Assembly: GCF_030623445.1 (NCBI RefSeq)
Contig: NZ_CP130613.1
Span: 744,001 to 808,000, forward strand
Direction of reading: 5' to 3'
Source of the DNA: Pseudogemmatithrix spongiicola
GTDB taxonomy: Bacteria > Gemmatimonadota > Gemmatimonadetes > Gemmatimonadales > Gemmatimonadaceae
Length of the DNA stretch: 64,000 nt
Shown here one piece after another: positions 32,285 through 41,033 of this stretch (positions within the stretch are counted from its first letter, which is position 1; the number at the start of each line of letters is the position of its first letter). A program made the position numbers and the translations under genes. Under the pieces are notes generated by a model that saw only the letters and a list, made by a program, of their open reading frames with translations, was not told the origin of the DNA and did no database searches.

Positions 32285-33234
32285 GCGGCAATCTCCGGCG
32301 CGTGGCCCATCAGCTCGATGAACGCGTCCTCGATGCCGGGGGCCTTCTCGCGGATCCGCACCTCGTCGAGGCCCTGCGCAGCGAGGTACGCGTGCAGCTC
32401 GACAATCACGGTGGCCGGGGCGATCTCGGGGCGTCGATCGCTGAAGTGCACGTCCTCGCCGAACGGGTAGGCCGACGCCACGGAGGGGAAGCGCCGCAGT
32501 GCCTCGAGCAGCCCCGCGCGCTGCCTGGCCCGCACGGCGAACATCGAGCGGGGAAACCGGCCGCCAATCCGGCTCGGTGCGTCAATGGCGAGCACTCGGC
32601 CCTGCTGGATCAGCGCGACGCGGTCGCAGCGCGCCGCCTCGTCCATGTAGGGCGTCGAGACGACGATCGTGAGGCCACTGGCTTTGAGCTCCGCCAGCAA
32701 GTCCCAGAACTCGCGGCGGGAGACCGCGTCCACGCCAGTGGTCGGCTCGTCGAGGAAGAGCAGGCGCGGGCGATGCACCAAGGCGCAGGACAGTGCGAGC
32801 TTCTGCTTCATGCCCCCGGAGAGCGCCGCGGCGCGACGGTCCTTGAAACGCTCGATTTGCCGGTAGATCGGCGCGATGAGGGCATAGCCGCTTTCAAGGT
32901 CGGTGCCGAACACCGAGGCGAAGAACTTCAGGTTCTCCTCGACGGTGAGGTCGCCGTAGAGCGAGAAGCGTCCCGGCATGTACCCGACGCGCGCGCGGAT
33001 CGCCCAGAGGTCCCGCACGACGTCGAGCCCCAGCACGGTCGCATGCCCGGCGTCGGGCACCATGAGCGTGGTGAGGATGCGGAACAGCGTCGTCTTGCCG
33101 CCGCCGTCGGGCCCGACGAGTCCAAACAGCTCGGCGTCGCGCACCGCGAACGAGACGCCGTCGAGCGCGGTCGTGGCGCCGAAGCGCTTGCGGACGCCGT
33201 CGACGACCACAGGCGCGGCCAGGGGCGAGTTCAC
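32281..33234 (-). CDS. ABC transporter ATPase, first nucleotide-binding subunit
   Basis: The 317-residue ATPase has Walker A GPDGGGKTTL, a canonical signature LSGGMKQKLALS and Walker B LLFLDEPTTGVD. At the H-loop the sequence is VVSTPYMDEA, so Pro195 occupies the usual His position. A C-terminal extension (about 225-317) resembles the accessory region found after drug-type ATPases. It corresponds to the N-terminal half of YbhF. It overlaps the adaptor gene before it and the second ATPase after it by four bases each. Confidence 0.92.
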   Translation of the reverse strand: MNSPLAAPVVVDGVRKRFGATTALDGVSFAVRDAELFGLVGPDGGGKTTLFRILTTLMVPDAGHATVLGLDVVRDLWAIRARVGYMPGRFSLYGDLTVEENLKFFASVFGTDLESGYALIAPIYRQIERFKDRRAAALSGGMKQKLALSCALVHRPRLLFLDEPTTGVDAVSRREFWDLLAELKASGLTIVVSTPYMDEAARCDRVALIQQGRVLAIDAPSRIGGRFPRSMFAVRARQRAGLLEALRRFPSVASAYPFGEDVHFSDRRPEIAPATVIVELHAYLAAQGLDEVRIREKAPGIEDAFIELMGHAPEIAA

Positions 33235-34127
33235 GGGGCAGCGGCGAGTGACAGGTCACCCGGCATGCCGATCTTGAGCCGCCCGTCCGGGTCGCGCACG
33301 CGAACCTTCACGGCGTAAACCAGGTCCGCACGTTCGTTACGGGTCTGGATCGGCGTCGGCGTGAACTCCGCGCGCGACGACACCCACGCCACCTCGCCGG
33401 CGAATGCGACCAGCGAATCGCCGATGGTGGAGTGTACCGTCACGGCTTGTCCGAGGCGGAAGCTGCCGAGTTGGTCGCCGGTGACGTATGCCCGCAGCGT
33501 AAGGGTGGCGAGGTCGGCGATGGTGAACAGTGCTTGCCCGGGCTGCACGCTCTCACCGACGCGGGCGTAGGTGGCGAGCACGGTACCGGCGATCGGCGCG
33601 CGCACCTGCGCGCGGGCAATGCGATCGTCCAATCCGCTGACGCGCGCGTCGAGTGCGGTGAGTTCCGCGACCACCGAGCCGTCCGCAGCGACCAGCGCGT
33701 CGCGCTGGGATTCCAGCACACGCACCTCGCGCTCCGCCGCATCCAGCTGCTGCGTCGTCGCCGCATCACCGGCGCGCAGGCGCTGCGTCCGCTCGCGGCT
33801 GCGCAGGGCGATCTCGAGCTGACTCTCCACGGATTGTGCCTGCGCCCTCAGCTCGTTGCGCCGGGCGCGGAGCACCTCGCGCTGCGCCAGCAGTTGGCGG
33901 CGCTCGATCGCGAGGGGAATGGTGTCGACCACGGCGACGAGCGCGCCGGCGGCGATCGTCTGGCCCTCCAGCGCATCGAAGCGCAGCACGGGGCCTGCCA
34001 CCTGCGCCGCCACGACCACCTCATCGGCTTCGAAGTTGCCATAGGCATCGGGAGCCACGTCGCCGCCACAGGCGGCCAGCACAAGCGCGATGGCGGGAAT
34101 AGGCATCTGCAGTGCGGACCGCATCAC
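33231..34127 (-). CDS. HlyD/YbhG-like membrane-fusion lipoprotein
   Basis: This 298-residue periplasmic adaptor links an inner-membrane exporter with an outer-membrane channel. It begins with a lipoprotein signal ending LVLAAC (Cys20). A split lipoyl domain is visible (AQVAGPVLRFDALEGQTIAA and AQVRAPIAGTVLATYARVGE) around a long coiled-coil (about 70-165), followed by the beta-barrel region with EFTPTPIQTRNERADLVYAV and LKIGMPGDL, typical of YbhG-type adaptors. It overlaps both neighbours by four bases. A lipid anchor instead of a membrane helix is a small variation on the family plan. Confidence 0.92.
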   Translation of the reverse strand: MMRSALQMPIPAIALVLAACGGDVAPDAYGNFEADEVVVAAQVAGPVLRFDALEGQTIAAGALVAVVDTIPLAIERRQLLAQREVLRARRNELRAQAQSVESQLEIALRSRERTQRLRAGDAATTQQLDAAEREVRVLESQRDALVAADGSVVAELTALDARVSGLDDRIARAQVRAPIAGTVLATYARVGESVQPGQALFTIADLATLTLRAYVTGDQLGSFRLGQAVTVHSTIGDSLVAFAGEVAWVSSRAEFTPTPIQTRNERADLVYAVKVRVRDPDGRLKIGMPGDLSLAAAP

Positions 34128-35416
34128 GGGATCTCCTGGCCGACAGTGGTGAGGAACCGCGCCTGTGCCTCGGCGAGCCGTACGCGGTGCAGGTCGCGCG
34201 CGGTGCGCGCGGCGAGGAGGTCGGTTTCGCGGTCGACCAGCTCGCCCGCGGTGATGCTCCCTTCGGCGAATCGGCGCCGCGCTTCACCCGCCGCGCGCTC
34301 GTGCAGCGCGATGATGGTGTCGTCGCTGGCCAGACTGCGCGCGAGGCGATCCATGGCCGCGAGGTCACGCTGCACGGCGCGCTCGAGCTGCGCGGTGAAC
34401 TGCGCTTCCTCACTGCGCACGACCTCCTGCTGGAGTCGCTGCACCTCGGCGTCGCGCGAGGCGCCGCCCCACAGCGTCGGCGTCCACTCCAGCTGCACCC
34501 CGGCAATCCAGTACGTCTGGAAGTCGCGCGCCAGCGGATTGATGCCGGGGCGACCGTAGCCGGATCGAGCGAACGCCGAGACGCGCGGCAAGTCCGTGCG
34601 CTGCAGTTGGCGAGCGCGGGCGTCAAGCAGGGCCCGCGTGCCGGCGAACTGCGCGTACTCGGGACGGTTGCGCAGCGAGTCCATCGCCGCGACCGCACGC
34701 GAGGTCTCCGCCTCCAACGACGGCAGCGCGAGCTGAGTGGTCTCGTCGATCGCGCGTCCGGTGAGCGATGCGAGCACCGCGCGCGTGGCGCGGCGGTTCG
34801 CATCGATCTCGTCCAGCGCCTGCGCCCGCCGCAGCAGTTCGGCCTCAAGCAGAGCCAGTTCACCGGCGAGGGCGCTCCCTGCCGCCACGCGGGTCTCGGC
34901 AAGGCGTCGCTGCGTGTCCAGTTCCGTCATGGCGGCGGCGAGCGTCGCGCGCTCGGCATCGAGGGCGAGCAGCGTGAAGAATGCATCGCTGACCTGCTGG
35001 CGCTGCGTCCAGAGCGCACCCCGCACTCGGGCGTCGGCTTCTTCGAGCGTCGCGCGCTCCACGGCCTGGCGCGGTGCGCGGCTTGGGTCGAAGAGACGCT
35101 GCCGCACGGTGAGGTATGCGTCGTACTGCTGGAAGGGCACCATCGGCGTGCCGCCGATGCTCGGCACGTCGGACACGTACTGGCCGGCGGCGAACCCTGC
35201 GAGGCTCGGCAAGCGTTCGCGGTCGAGCGTCGTGCTGCGCAGCGCCGACTGCTCGGCGATGAGTGCGCGCTGTACGGCACGGCGATCCGTGCGCTCGGCG
35301 GCGTGCAGGAGGTCGCGCAAGGCGAGCGCATCGCCACCGCCGCCCTGTGCCGCGAGGGGCAGGGTGACGGCGGCCATCAGCACCGCGAGACAGAGGTGAC
35401 GGAGGGGATTCGGCAT
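34124..35416 (-). CDS. TolC-family outer-membrane efflux protein
   Basis: The 430-residue product starts with a signal peptide (PLRHLCLAVLMAAVTLPLAAQ). It then shows two long helical repeats typical of outer-membrane efflux proteins, with LFDPSRAPRQAVERATLEEA in the first half and RFAEGSITAGELVDRETDLL near the end. It would form the trimeric outer-membrane duct of this exporter. The E. coli ybh cluster has no such gene and uses genomic TolC, so this operon encodes the complete envelope-spanning machine. Its ATG shares a base with the tetR stop (TGATG), and its stop overlaps the adaptor start. Confidence 0.9.
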   Translation of the reverse strand: MPNPLRHLCLAVLMAAVTLPLAAQGGGGDALALRDLLHAAERTDRRAVQRALIAEQSALRSTTLDRERLPSLAGFAAGQYVSDVPSIGGTPMVPFQQYDAYLTVRQRLFDPSRAPRQAVERATLEEADARVRGALWTQRQQVSDAFFTLLALDAERATLAAAMTELDTQRRLAETRVAAGSALAGELALLEAELLRRAQALDEIDANRRATRAVLASLTGRAIDETTQLALPSLEAETSRAVAAMDSLRNRPEYAQFAGTRALLDARARQLQRTDLPRVSAFARSGYGRPGINPLARDFQTYWIAGVQLEWTPTLWGGASRDAEVQRLQQEVVRSEEAQFTAQLERAVQRDLAAMDRLARSLASDDTIIALHERAAGEARRRFAEGSITAGELVDRETDLLAARTARDLHRVRLAEAQARFLTTVGQEIP

Positions 35417-36114
35417 CAGGGCCGTACCGCGTTGAGGATGAAGCGGGGGAGATCGTCGCGGCGCTCGTCGAGGAAGCGCTCGAACGCCGCATCGTCCATG
35501 CCGTACACGCCGGCGAGCAGCGCCCGCGCGACGAAGGGGAAGGCGAGCAGCGCCATCATGTTGATCACGAGCTGCTCGGCCTTGATGGGACGCATCTCGC
35601 CGGCAGCCACGCGCACGTCGATCATCGCTTGGACGACGCGGAGGACCGCCGGGGTCGCGCCGGTCGAGTCGGCACCGGTGATCTCGCGGATCATCTGGAC
35701 GACGCGCGCGGGATGCTGGTGCACCTCGGCGGCGATGTATGCCGGCACGAAGGGCGTCCGGCGCACGGTGTCGATGTAGGCACGCACGAACGCACGCAGG
35801 AGGTCCTCGAGCGAAGCGTCGGGGCGAATGTCCCTTGGGAGGGCTGAGAACAGCGTCGCGGCGGCCTCGCGAAACACGCGGTCAGCGAGCGCCTGTTTGC
35901 TGCGGAAGTAGTAATGCAGCAGCGCCTGGTTGACGCCGGCTTCGCGCGCGATGTCCTGCATGCGCGCACCGGCGGTCCCGGCACGGGTGAAGACGATGCG
36001 CGCCGCGGCAAGGATCCGCGCTTCCGTGTCCGGTTGACGGCGCGTGGGGGCGGCGGCTTTGGTCGCGGCGGGGCGCTTACCTGGGGATGCGGGAGCGGAC
36101 TTTCGCTTGGTCAT
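35416..36114 (-). CDS. TetR/AcrR-family regulator, CecR-like
   Basis: The 232-residue regulator has a basic Ala/Pro-rich N-terminal tail. This is followed by a TetR helix-turn-helix (about 30-75) with ILAAARIVFTRAGTAGARMQ and VNQALLHYYFRSKQALADRV, and a C-terminal ligand domain of the CecR/YbiH type. It is the first gene of the efflux operon, as cecR is in the E. coli ybhGFSR cluster. Its start codon lies three bases from a perfect palindrome, and no ribosome binding site precedes it. It most likely represses its own operon. Confidence 0.9.
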   Translation of the reverse strand: MTKRKSAPASPGKRPAATKAAAPTRRQPDTEARILAAARIVFTRAGTAGARMQDIAREAGVNQALLHYYFRSKQALADRVFREAAATLFSALPRDIRPDASLEDLLRAFVRAYIDTVRRTPFVPAYIAAEVHQHPARVVQMIREITGADSTGATPAVLRVVQAMIDVRVAAGEMRPIKAEQLVINMMALLAFPFVARALLAGVYGMDDAAFERFLDERRDDLPRFILNAVRP

Positions 36115-36117
36115 TGA

Positions 36118-36137
36118 GTTTAACTATTCAGTTAAAC
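36118..36137 (-). promoter_or_regulatory. TetR-type palindromic operator overlapping the efflux promoter
   Basis: On the minus strand the site reads GTTTAACTGAATAGTTAAAC, perfect 7-bp arms around six bases. Sites of the TTTAAC-N6-GTTAAA type are common operators of TetR-family regulators. It lies between a possible -35 TTGCGC (36146-36151) and the tetR start, and it contains the candidate -10 AATAGT (36123-36128; spacer 17). Binding would block RNA polymerase. Transcription would then begin at or next to the ATG, giving a leaderless mRNA. Confidence 0.75.
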
Positions 36138-36240
36138 ATCCGAAGGCGCAAGTCCCCCGTCCGCTCGGCCCGTTGCCCTTCGCACGGCGCGCGAGCCCGG
36201 TAACTTTCCCGGGTCCGTCCAAGGCCCCCCTCTTCTATAG

Positions 36241-38451
36241 ATGAGACCTATGCGACTGCTTCGCCCCTTTGCGCTCGCCGCGCTGGCTGTCCCGGCGCTC
36301 CTCTCCGCCCAGCAGCACAGCATGCACCACCAGGTGCAGCTGACTGCCGAGGACTACCAGCGCGCCGAGCGCTGGCTCGGGCAGAACGTCGCACCGCTGG
36401 TCAGCGGGGCGGCCAGCGGATTCACGTGGTTGCCGGAAGGGCGCTTCTGGTACCGCGTGCAGGGCGCGAACGGCGCGGAGCTGCGGATCGTCGATCCCGC
36501 ACGCAACCAAAGCCGCACCTGCGTGCAGGGGCAGGATCCCTGCCAGGCGACTCCGCCGGCGCGTCCTGCGCAGGCCGCGCCGCCGCGCTCCAGCGTGAGC
36601 CCCGACGGCAGCAAGGCCGCGTTCATCCGCGGATACAACCTGTGGGTGAAGGACCTCAGCACCGGAGCCGAGACGCAGCTGACGACGGATGGCGTCGAGG
36701 ACTTCGGCTACGCGACGAACAACGCCGGCTGGACGCACTCGGACGATCCGGTGGTCTCGTGGAGTCCCGACAGCAAGCGCATCGCGACCTTCCAGCACGA
36801 TGGTCGCGGCGTGTCGATGATGTACCTCACGACGACCAATGTCGGCGCACCGCGCTTGCAGGCCTGGCGCTATCCGCTGCCCGGCGACTCGGTCATCTTC
36901 CGCATCCACCGCGTCGTCATCGCGCTCGACGGCGGCAACGGCCGTCCGGCGGTGACGCGCCTCCAGATGCCCGCCGACCAGCATCGCTCCCGCGTGTCCG
37001 ACCATATCGAGTGCGGCGGCGAGCTCTGCGACCTGGAGTGGTTCCCGGATGGCTCGCAGCTGGCCTTCGTCTCGTCCTCGCGCGACCACAAGCAGATGTG
37101 GATGCGCGTCGCGAACGCCGCCACCGGCGAGGTCCGCACGCTGTACGAGGAGACCAGCCCGACGCACATCGGCGACGCCTCGACGGACGATGCCCTCTGG
37201 CGCGTGTTGCCGGGCAGCAACGAGCTCATCCAGTGGTCGCAGCGCGATGGCTGGATGCACCTGTACCTGTTCGACCTGCGCACGGGCCAGCTGAAGAACC
37301 GCATCACCACCGGTGACGGCAACGTCACGCGGATTGTGCATGTCGACGAGCGCGCGCGCCGCATCTACTTCACGGCCCAGGGCCGGGAGCCGGGGCGCGA
37401 TCCGTATTTCAATTCGCTCTACCGCGTGAACTTCGACGGCCGCCAGCTCGTGCACCTCACGCCCGAGGTGGGCAACCACAGCGTGCAGCTCTCGCCGGAC
37501 GCACGCTGGATCATCGATACCTACTCGCAGGCCAATGTCCCGCCGGTGACCGTCCTCCGCGACGGCAATACGGGCCGCGTCGTGCGTGAGCTCGCGCGTG
37601 TCGACATCTCGCGCCTCACGGCCGCCGGTTGGAAGGCGCCGCAGCCCTTCACGGTGAAGGCCCGCGACGGCCAGACCGATCTCTACGGCTTGATGTTCAC
37701 GCCGACGAACATCGACAGCACCAAGAAGTACCCGATCATCAACTACATCTACCCGGGCCCGCAGGGTGGCTCGGTGGGTTCGCGCTCCTTCTCGCCGGCG
37801 CGCGGCGATCACCAAGCGCTGGCCGACCTCGGCTTCGTCGTCGTGCTGCTCGACGGCATGGGCTCGTCGCCGCAGCGGTCCAAGGCCTTCCATGACGCCT
37901 ATTACGGGCGCATGAACGACAACACGATTCCCGACCAGGTCGCGGGCATGCAGGAGCTCGCGCGCCGGCACCGCTTCATCGACATCGAGAAGGTCGGCAT
38001 CTGGGGCCACTCGGGCGGCGGCTTCGCCACGGCCGCGGCGATGTTCCGGGCGCCGGAGTTCTTCAAGGTCGGCATCGCCGAGTCGGGCAACCACGACAAC
38101 CGGAACTACGAAGACGATTGGGGTGAGCGCTACCAGGGCCTGCTCGTGCGCAATGGGACCAGCGACAACTACGCCGCCGAGGCCAACCAGACGCACGCGG
38201 CCAACCTGCGCGGCAAGCTGTTCCTGATCCACGGCATGATGGACGACAACGTGCCGCCGTCGAACACGCTGCTCGTCGCCGACGCCCTCATGAAGGCCAA
38301 CAAGGACTTCGACATGATCATGCTGCCCAACGCGCGCCACGGCTTCGGCGTGGACGGCATGTACATCATGCGCCGGCGCTGGGACTATTTCGTGACGCAC
38401 CTGCAGGGCAATCTCCCGCCGAAGGAGTACCGACTGGGGCAGCGCCGTTGA
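36241..38451 (+). CDS. S9 family dipeptidyl-peptidase
   Basis: This 736-residue secreted prolyl oligopeptidase-family serine peptidase resembles dipeptidyl-peptidase IV. A signal peptide (LLRPFALAALAVPALLSAQ) is followed by the N-terminal propeller domain (about 30-480, with GFTWLPEGRFWYRV) and a C-terminal alpha/beta hydrolase domain. The catalytic serine is Ser591 in GHSGGG, the aspartate lies at 668 or 669 in HGMMDDNVPP, and the histidine is His700 in ARHGFG. The ATG at 36241 is used, but one at 36250 is equally possible; neither has a ribosome binding site. The stop overlaps the next gene's TTG start. It probably degrades peptides outside the inner membrane. Confidence 0.92.
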   Translation: MRPMRLLRPFALAALAVPALLSAQQHSMHHQVQLTAEDYQRAERWLGQNVAPLVSGAASGFTWLPEGRFWYRVQGANGAELRIVDPARNQSRTCVQGQDPCQATPPARPAQAAPPRSSVSPDGSKAAFIRGYNLWVKDLSTGAETQLTTDGVEDFGYATNNAGWTHSDDPVVSWSPDSKRIATFQHDGRGVSMMYLTTTNVGAPRLQAWRYPLPGDSVIFRIHRVVIALDGGNGRPAVTRLQMPADQHRSRVSDHIECGGELCDLEWFPDGSQLAFVSSSRDHKQMWMRVANAATGEVRTLYEETSPTHIGDASTDDALWRVLPGSNELIQWSQRDGWMHLYLFDLRTGQLKNRITTGDGNVTRIVHVDERARRIYFTAQGREPGRDPYFNSLYRVNFDGRQLVHLTPEVGNHSVQLSPDARWIIDTYSQANVPPVTVLRDGNTGRVVRELARVDISRLTAAGWKAPQPFTVKARDGQTDLYGLMFTPTNIDSTKKYPIINYIYPGPQGGSVGSRSFSPARGDHQALADLGFVVVLLDGMGSSPQRSKAFHDAYYGRMNDNTIPDQVAGMQELARRHRFIDIEKVGIWGHSGGGFATAAAMFRAPEFFKVGIAESGNHDNRNYEDDWGERYQGLLVRNGTSDNYAAEANQTHAANLRGKLFLIHGMMDDNVPPSNTLLVADALMKANKDFDMIMLPNARHGFGVDGMYIMRRRWDYFVTHLQGNLPPKEYRLGQRR

Positions 38452-39614
38452 AGCGCTTCCCGGTTGTCGCAGTGCTGCTTGCCGTCGCAGCCTTCGGCTG
38501 CGGCGGCGGCGAGGGCGGCGCGCGCAGCGTATCGGACGTGGCCGGTATCGTGGTGGAGTCCACGCCGTTCCTGACGATCGGCGTCGAGGAAGGCGACGAT
38601 GCGTATCAGTTCGAGCGCATCGTCGACGCGCTCATCTCCGAGGATGGCCGCATCCTCGTCGCCGACGGCGACGCCGCCGAACTCCGCATCTTCGATTCCA
38701 CCGGCAAGCACCTCGGCTCGCTCGGTCGCCGGGGCGCGGGGCCGATGGAGTTCAACGAAGGGTCGTCCGGCTACCTCTACACCAACGGCCGTGCGATCCT
38801 CGCCGCCGACGAGGGCGCGATGCGCGTCCACGTGCTCTCGCCGGACTTGTCGTTCCGCGAGACGCGGCGTTTCACGCTGTATCCCGACACGCCGCGCCCG
38901 TACTTGCAGGGCGTAGCGACAAACGGCGACTGGATCGTCCAGGCGTTCGCGAACGGCGGCGCCATCCGAGGCGCGCCTGGACAGCTGTTCGTCACGAACT
39001 ACCAGCTGCTGCGGTACGATTCCACCGGCGCGATGCTCGACACGATCATCCAGCTGCCGATGCGTCCGCGCCTGTTCCATGAGTACGAAGGCCGCGTCCG
39101 CGCGATCTCCATTCCGCTGTCCGCCGAGCCGCAGTTCGCCGTGGACGGTGACCGCCTCATCATCGTCGGCGGAAATGCGCCGGCCCTGCAGATCCACGCA
39201 CTCGACGGCTCGGTGATCGGCTCCGAAGCGTGGGACCGGCCGCGCGTGCGCAGCGCGGACGTGTGGGAGGAATACAAGCGGCAGTTCGCCGTCTCGATGT
39301 CTGGCCAGTCCGACAGCGCGCGCTACGCGAATTTCCACGCGCAGCCGCTGCCGCTCAGCGAGTACGCGCCGCTCTACACGGGGGTGAAGCTCGACCCGGC
39401 CGGGCGCATCTGGCTCGAGCGGTTTCGCATGCCGCTGGATTCCACGCGACAGTGGGACGTGCTGGACCGCGACGGGAAGCTGCTCGGCGCGGCGGAGACC
39501 CCGCGCGGGGTGACGGTGCTGCGGTTTGGCCGGGACGTCCTGATTGGCCGCAGCCGTGACTCGCTCGGCGTGCAACGGATACTGCTCTATAGGGTACGAA
39601 CGGCGACGCCCTGA
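38448..39614 (+). CDS. Six-bladed beta-propeller lipoprotein
   Basis: The 388-residue product has a lipoprotein signal (MKRFPVVAVLLAVAAFGC; Cys18). Propeller blades follow, with ILVADGDAAELRIFDSTGKH and LGSLGRRGAGPMEF, a pattern of six-bladed NHL-like proteins that are abundant in this phylum. It starts with TTG inside TTGA, overlapping the dipeptidyl-peptidase stop by four bases. This coupling and the shared export suggest a joint role on the cell surface, but the ligand is unknown. Confidence 0.8.
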   Translation: MKRFPVVAVLLAVAAFGCGGGEGGARSVSDVAGIVVESTPFLTIGVEEGDDAYQFERIVDALISEDGRILVADGDAAELRIFDSTGKHLGSLGRRGAGPMEFNEGSSGYLYTNGRAILAADEGAMRVHVLSPDLSFRETRRFTLYPDTPRPYLQGVATNGDWIVQAFANGGAIRGAPGQLFVTNYQLLRYDSTGAMLDTIIQLPMRPRLFHEYEGRVRAISIPLSAEPQFAVDGDRLIIVGGNAPALQIHALDGSVIGSEAWDRPRVRSADVWEEYKRQFAVSMSGQSDSARYANFHAQPLPLSEYAPLYTGVKLDPAGRIWLERFRMPLDSTRQWDVLDRDGKLLGAAETPRGVTVLRFGRDVLIGRSRDSLGVQRILLYRVRTATP

Positions 39615-39680
39615 CGCCGCTGTCCCGCGAGTCGCCTGATTCTCGTCCTCGCCCTATCCGTTACCACCAGAGAGGCTTCA

Positions 39681-40145
39681 ATGCTCCGTCGAATCCTGGC
39701 AGTGTCCGCGTTCCTCGCCCTCGCGGCTGCGCCCGCGCAGGCCCAGATCCCGCTGCTCGACATCCGTCTCGGCGCGCACGGCGCGCTGCCGCAGGGGGAC
39801 TTCGCCGATACGCATGACGCCGGCGTCGGCGCGTACTTCCGCGCCGGCGTGCCGTTGCTGTTCTTCAAGGCCATGGGCTCGGTGACCTACACGCAGTTCA
39901 AGTCGGCGAATCCGCTCAACGACGACGTGCAGGAACTCATGCTGCAGGCGGGTCCGCACTTCTCGCCGCTCCCGCTGCTGGATGTCGGCGCCGAGTTCGG
40001 GTACACCACCGATGCGAAGGAATGGGCGTTCGCGCCGAACGTCTCGGTGGGCCTGCTCATGCTCGAGGCGACGGCGTCGTATGTGAAGCCGTTCAAGAAC
40101 GGCGCGAACAGCTGGGTGACGTTGGGCGTCGGGCTGCGGTTCTAG
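39681..40145 (+). CDS. Small outer-membrane beta-barrel protein
   Basis: The 154-residue protein has a signal peptide (MLRRILAVSAFLALAAAPAQA) and a mature region of alternating strands. Examples are LDIRLGAHGALPQGDFAD, GAYFRAGVPLLFFKAMGSVT and the final WVTLGVGLRF, which ends in phenylalanine as expected for BAM recognition. It resembles an OmpW/OmpX-like eight-stranded barrel. It lies 66 bases after the propeller lipoprotein and is followed by the convergent mtgA gene. Confidence 0.75.
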   Translation: MLRRILAVSAFLALAAAPAQAQIPLLDIRLGAHGALPQGDFADTHDAGVGAYFRAGVPLLFFKAMGSVTYTQFKSANPLNDDVQELMLQAGPHFSPLPLLDVGAEFGYTTDAKEWAFAPNVSVGLLMLEATASYVKPFKNGANSWVTLGVGLRF

Positions 40146-40184
40146 TCGCGGCCGGGTTCGGTGTGGTGACGCGGCGTCGCGGAC

Positions 40185-40943
40185 TCAGTCCCGCGGCGCC
40201 GCGTATCGCATCCGGTCCAGGATGATCACCGCCCGCCGCGACGCGACGCTGCCGGTCGGCGACCAGCGCCGTGGGCTCGGCAGGATCGCGGCAAGCCGCG
40301 CCGACTGCTCGCGCGTCAGCCGCGCCGCGCTCACGCCGAAGTGCCGCCGCGCCGCCATCTCCGCGCCGAAGGTGCCGTCACCCCACTCCGCGAGATTCAG
40401 ATAGAGATCGAGGATGCGCTCCTTCGGCAGCGTGAGCTCGAGCACCAGCGTGAGATACGCCTCGAGTCCCTTGCGCACGAACGAGCGCCCTTCCCACAGG
40501 AAGATGTTCTTCGCCACCTGCTGCGTGATCGTCGACGCGCCGCGCAGCCGACCGCCGCGCTCGGCGCGCTCCAAGGCCTTGTTGATCTCGACGAGATCCA
40601 GCCCCCAGTGCAGGTAGAAGCGATCGTCCTCCGCGGCGAGGACCGCGCGGCGCAGCGAAGGGGCGATGGCGGCCCGGCCTACGATGTCGCGCTTCGGATA
40701 CCACGGGCGCTTGCCGTCGATCGCACGTTGGACCGTACGGCGCAGCATCACGGCCGTGGTCGGCGGCTGGATGACGTTGAAGCTCAGCGAGACGAGAATC
40801 GGCGCCACGAGCGCGACGAGAAGACCCCGCAGCACCCAGCGGCGCAGCCGCGGCCAAGCCGCACGGGCGCGCGACCACCGCGAGACACGAGCCGTGGTCG
40901 GTGGTAGGGCGGGTGTCGGCGCTGGGGTGAGGTCTTCCGTCAC
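40185..40943 (-). CDS. mtgA: Monofunctional peptidoglycan glycosyltransferase
   Basis: This 252-residue membrane-anchored enzyme polymerises lipid II into glycan strands. One helix near residues 35-60 (LRGLLVALVAPILVSLSF) is followed by the GT51 domain. Its motifs are AVLAAEDDRFYLHWGLD (with the catalytic glutamate), GASTITQQVAKNIFLWEGRS, RKGLEAYLTLVLEL and RILDLYLNLAEWGDGTFG. No transpeptidase domain is present, which matches MtgA rather than a class A penicillin-binding protein. It is divergent from the VPS10-like gene. Confidence 0.96.
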   Translation of the reverse strand: MTEDLTPAPTPALPPTTARVSRWSRARAAWPRLRRWVLRGLLVALVAPILVSLSFNVIQPPTTAVMLRRTVQRAIDGKRPWYPKRDIVGRAAIAPSLRRAVLAAEDDRFYLHWGLDLVEINKALERAERGGRLRGASTITQQVAKNIFLWEGRSFVRKGLEAYLTLVLELTLPKERILDLYLNLAEWGDGTFGAEMAARRHFGVSAARLTREQSARLAAILPSPRRWSPTGSVASRRAVIILDRMRYAAPRD

Positions 40944-41033
40944 GACTGGAAGCTACTGCTGGCCGGAAGCGCCGCATGGCAGACCGGGCGGGCGAGGGCT
41001 AGTTTGGCCACGTCCACACACCAGGTACCGACG

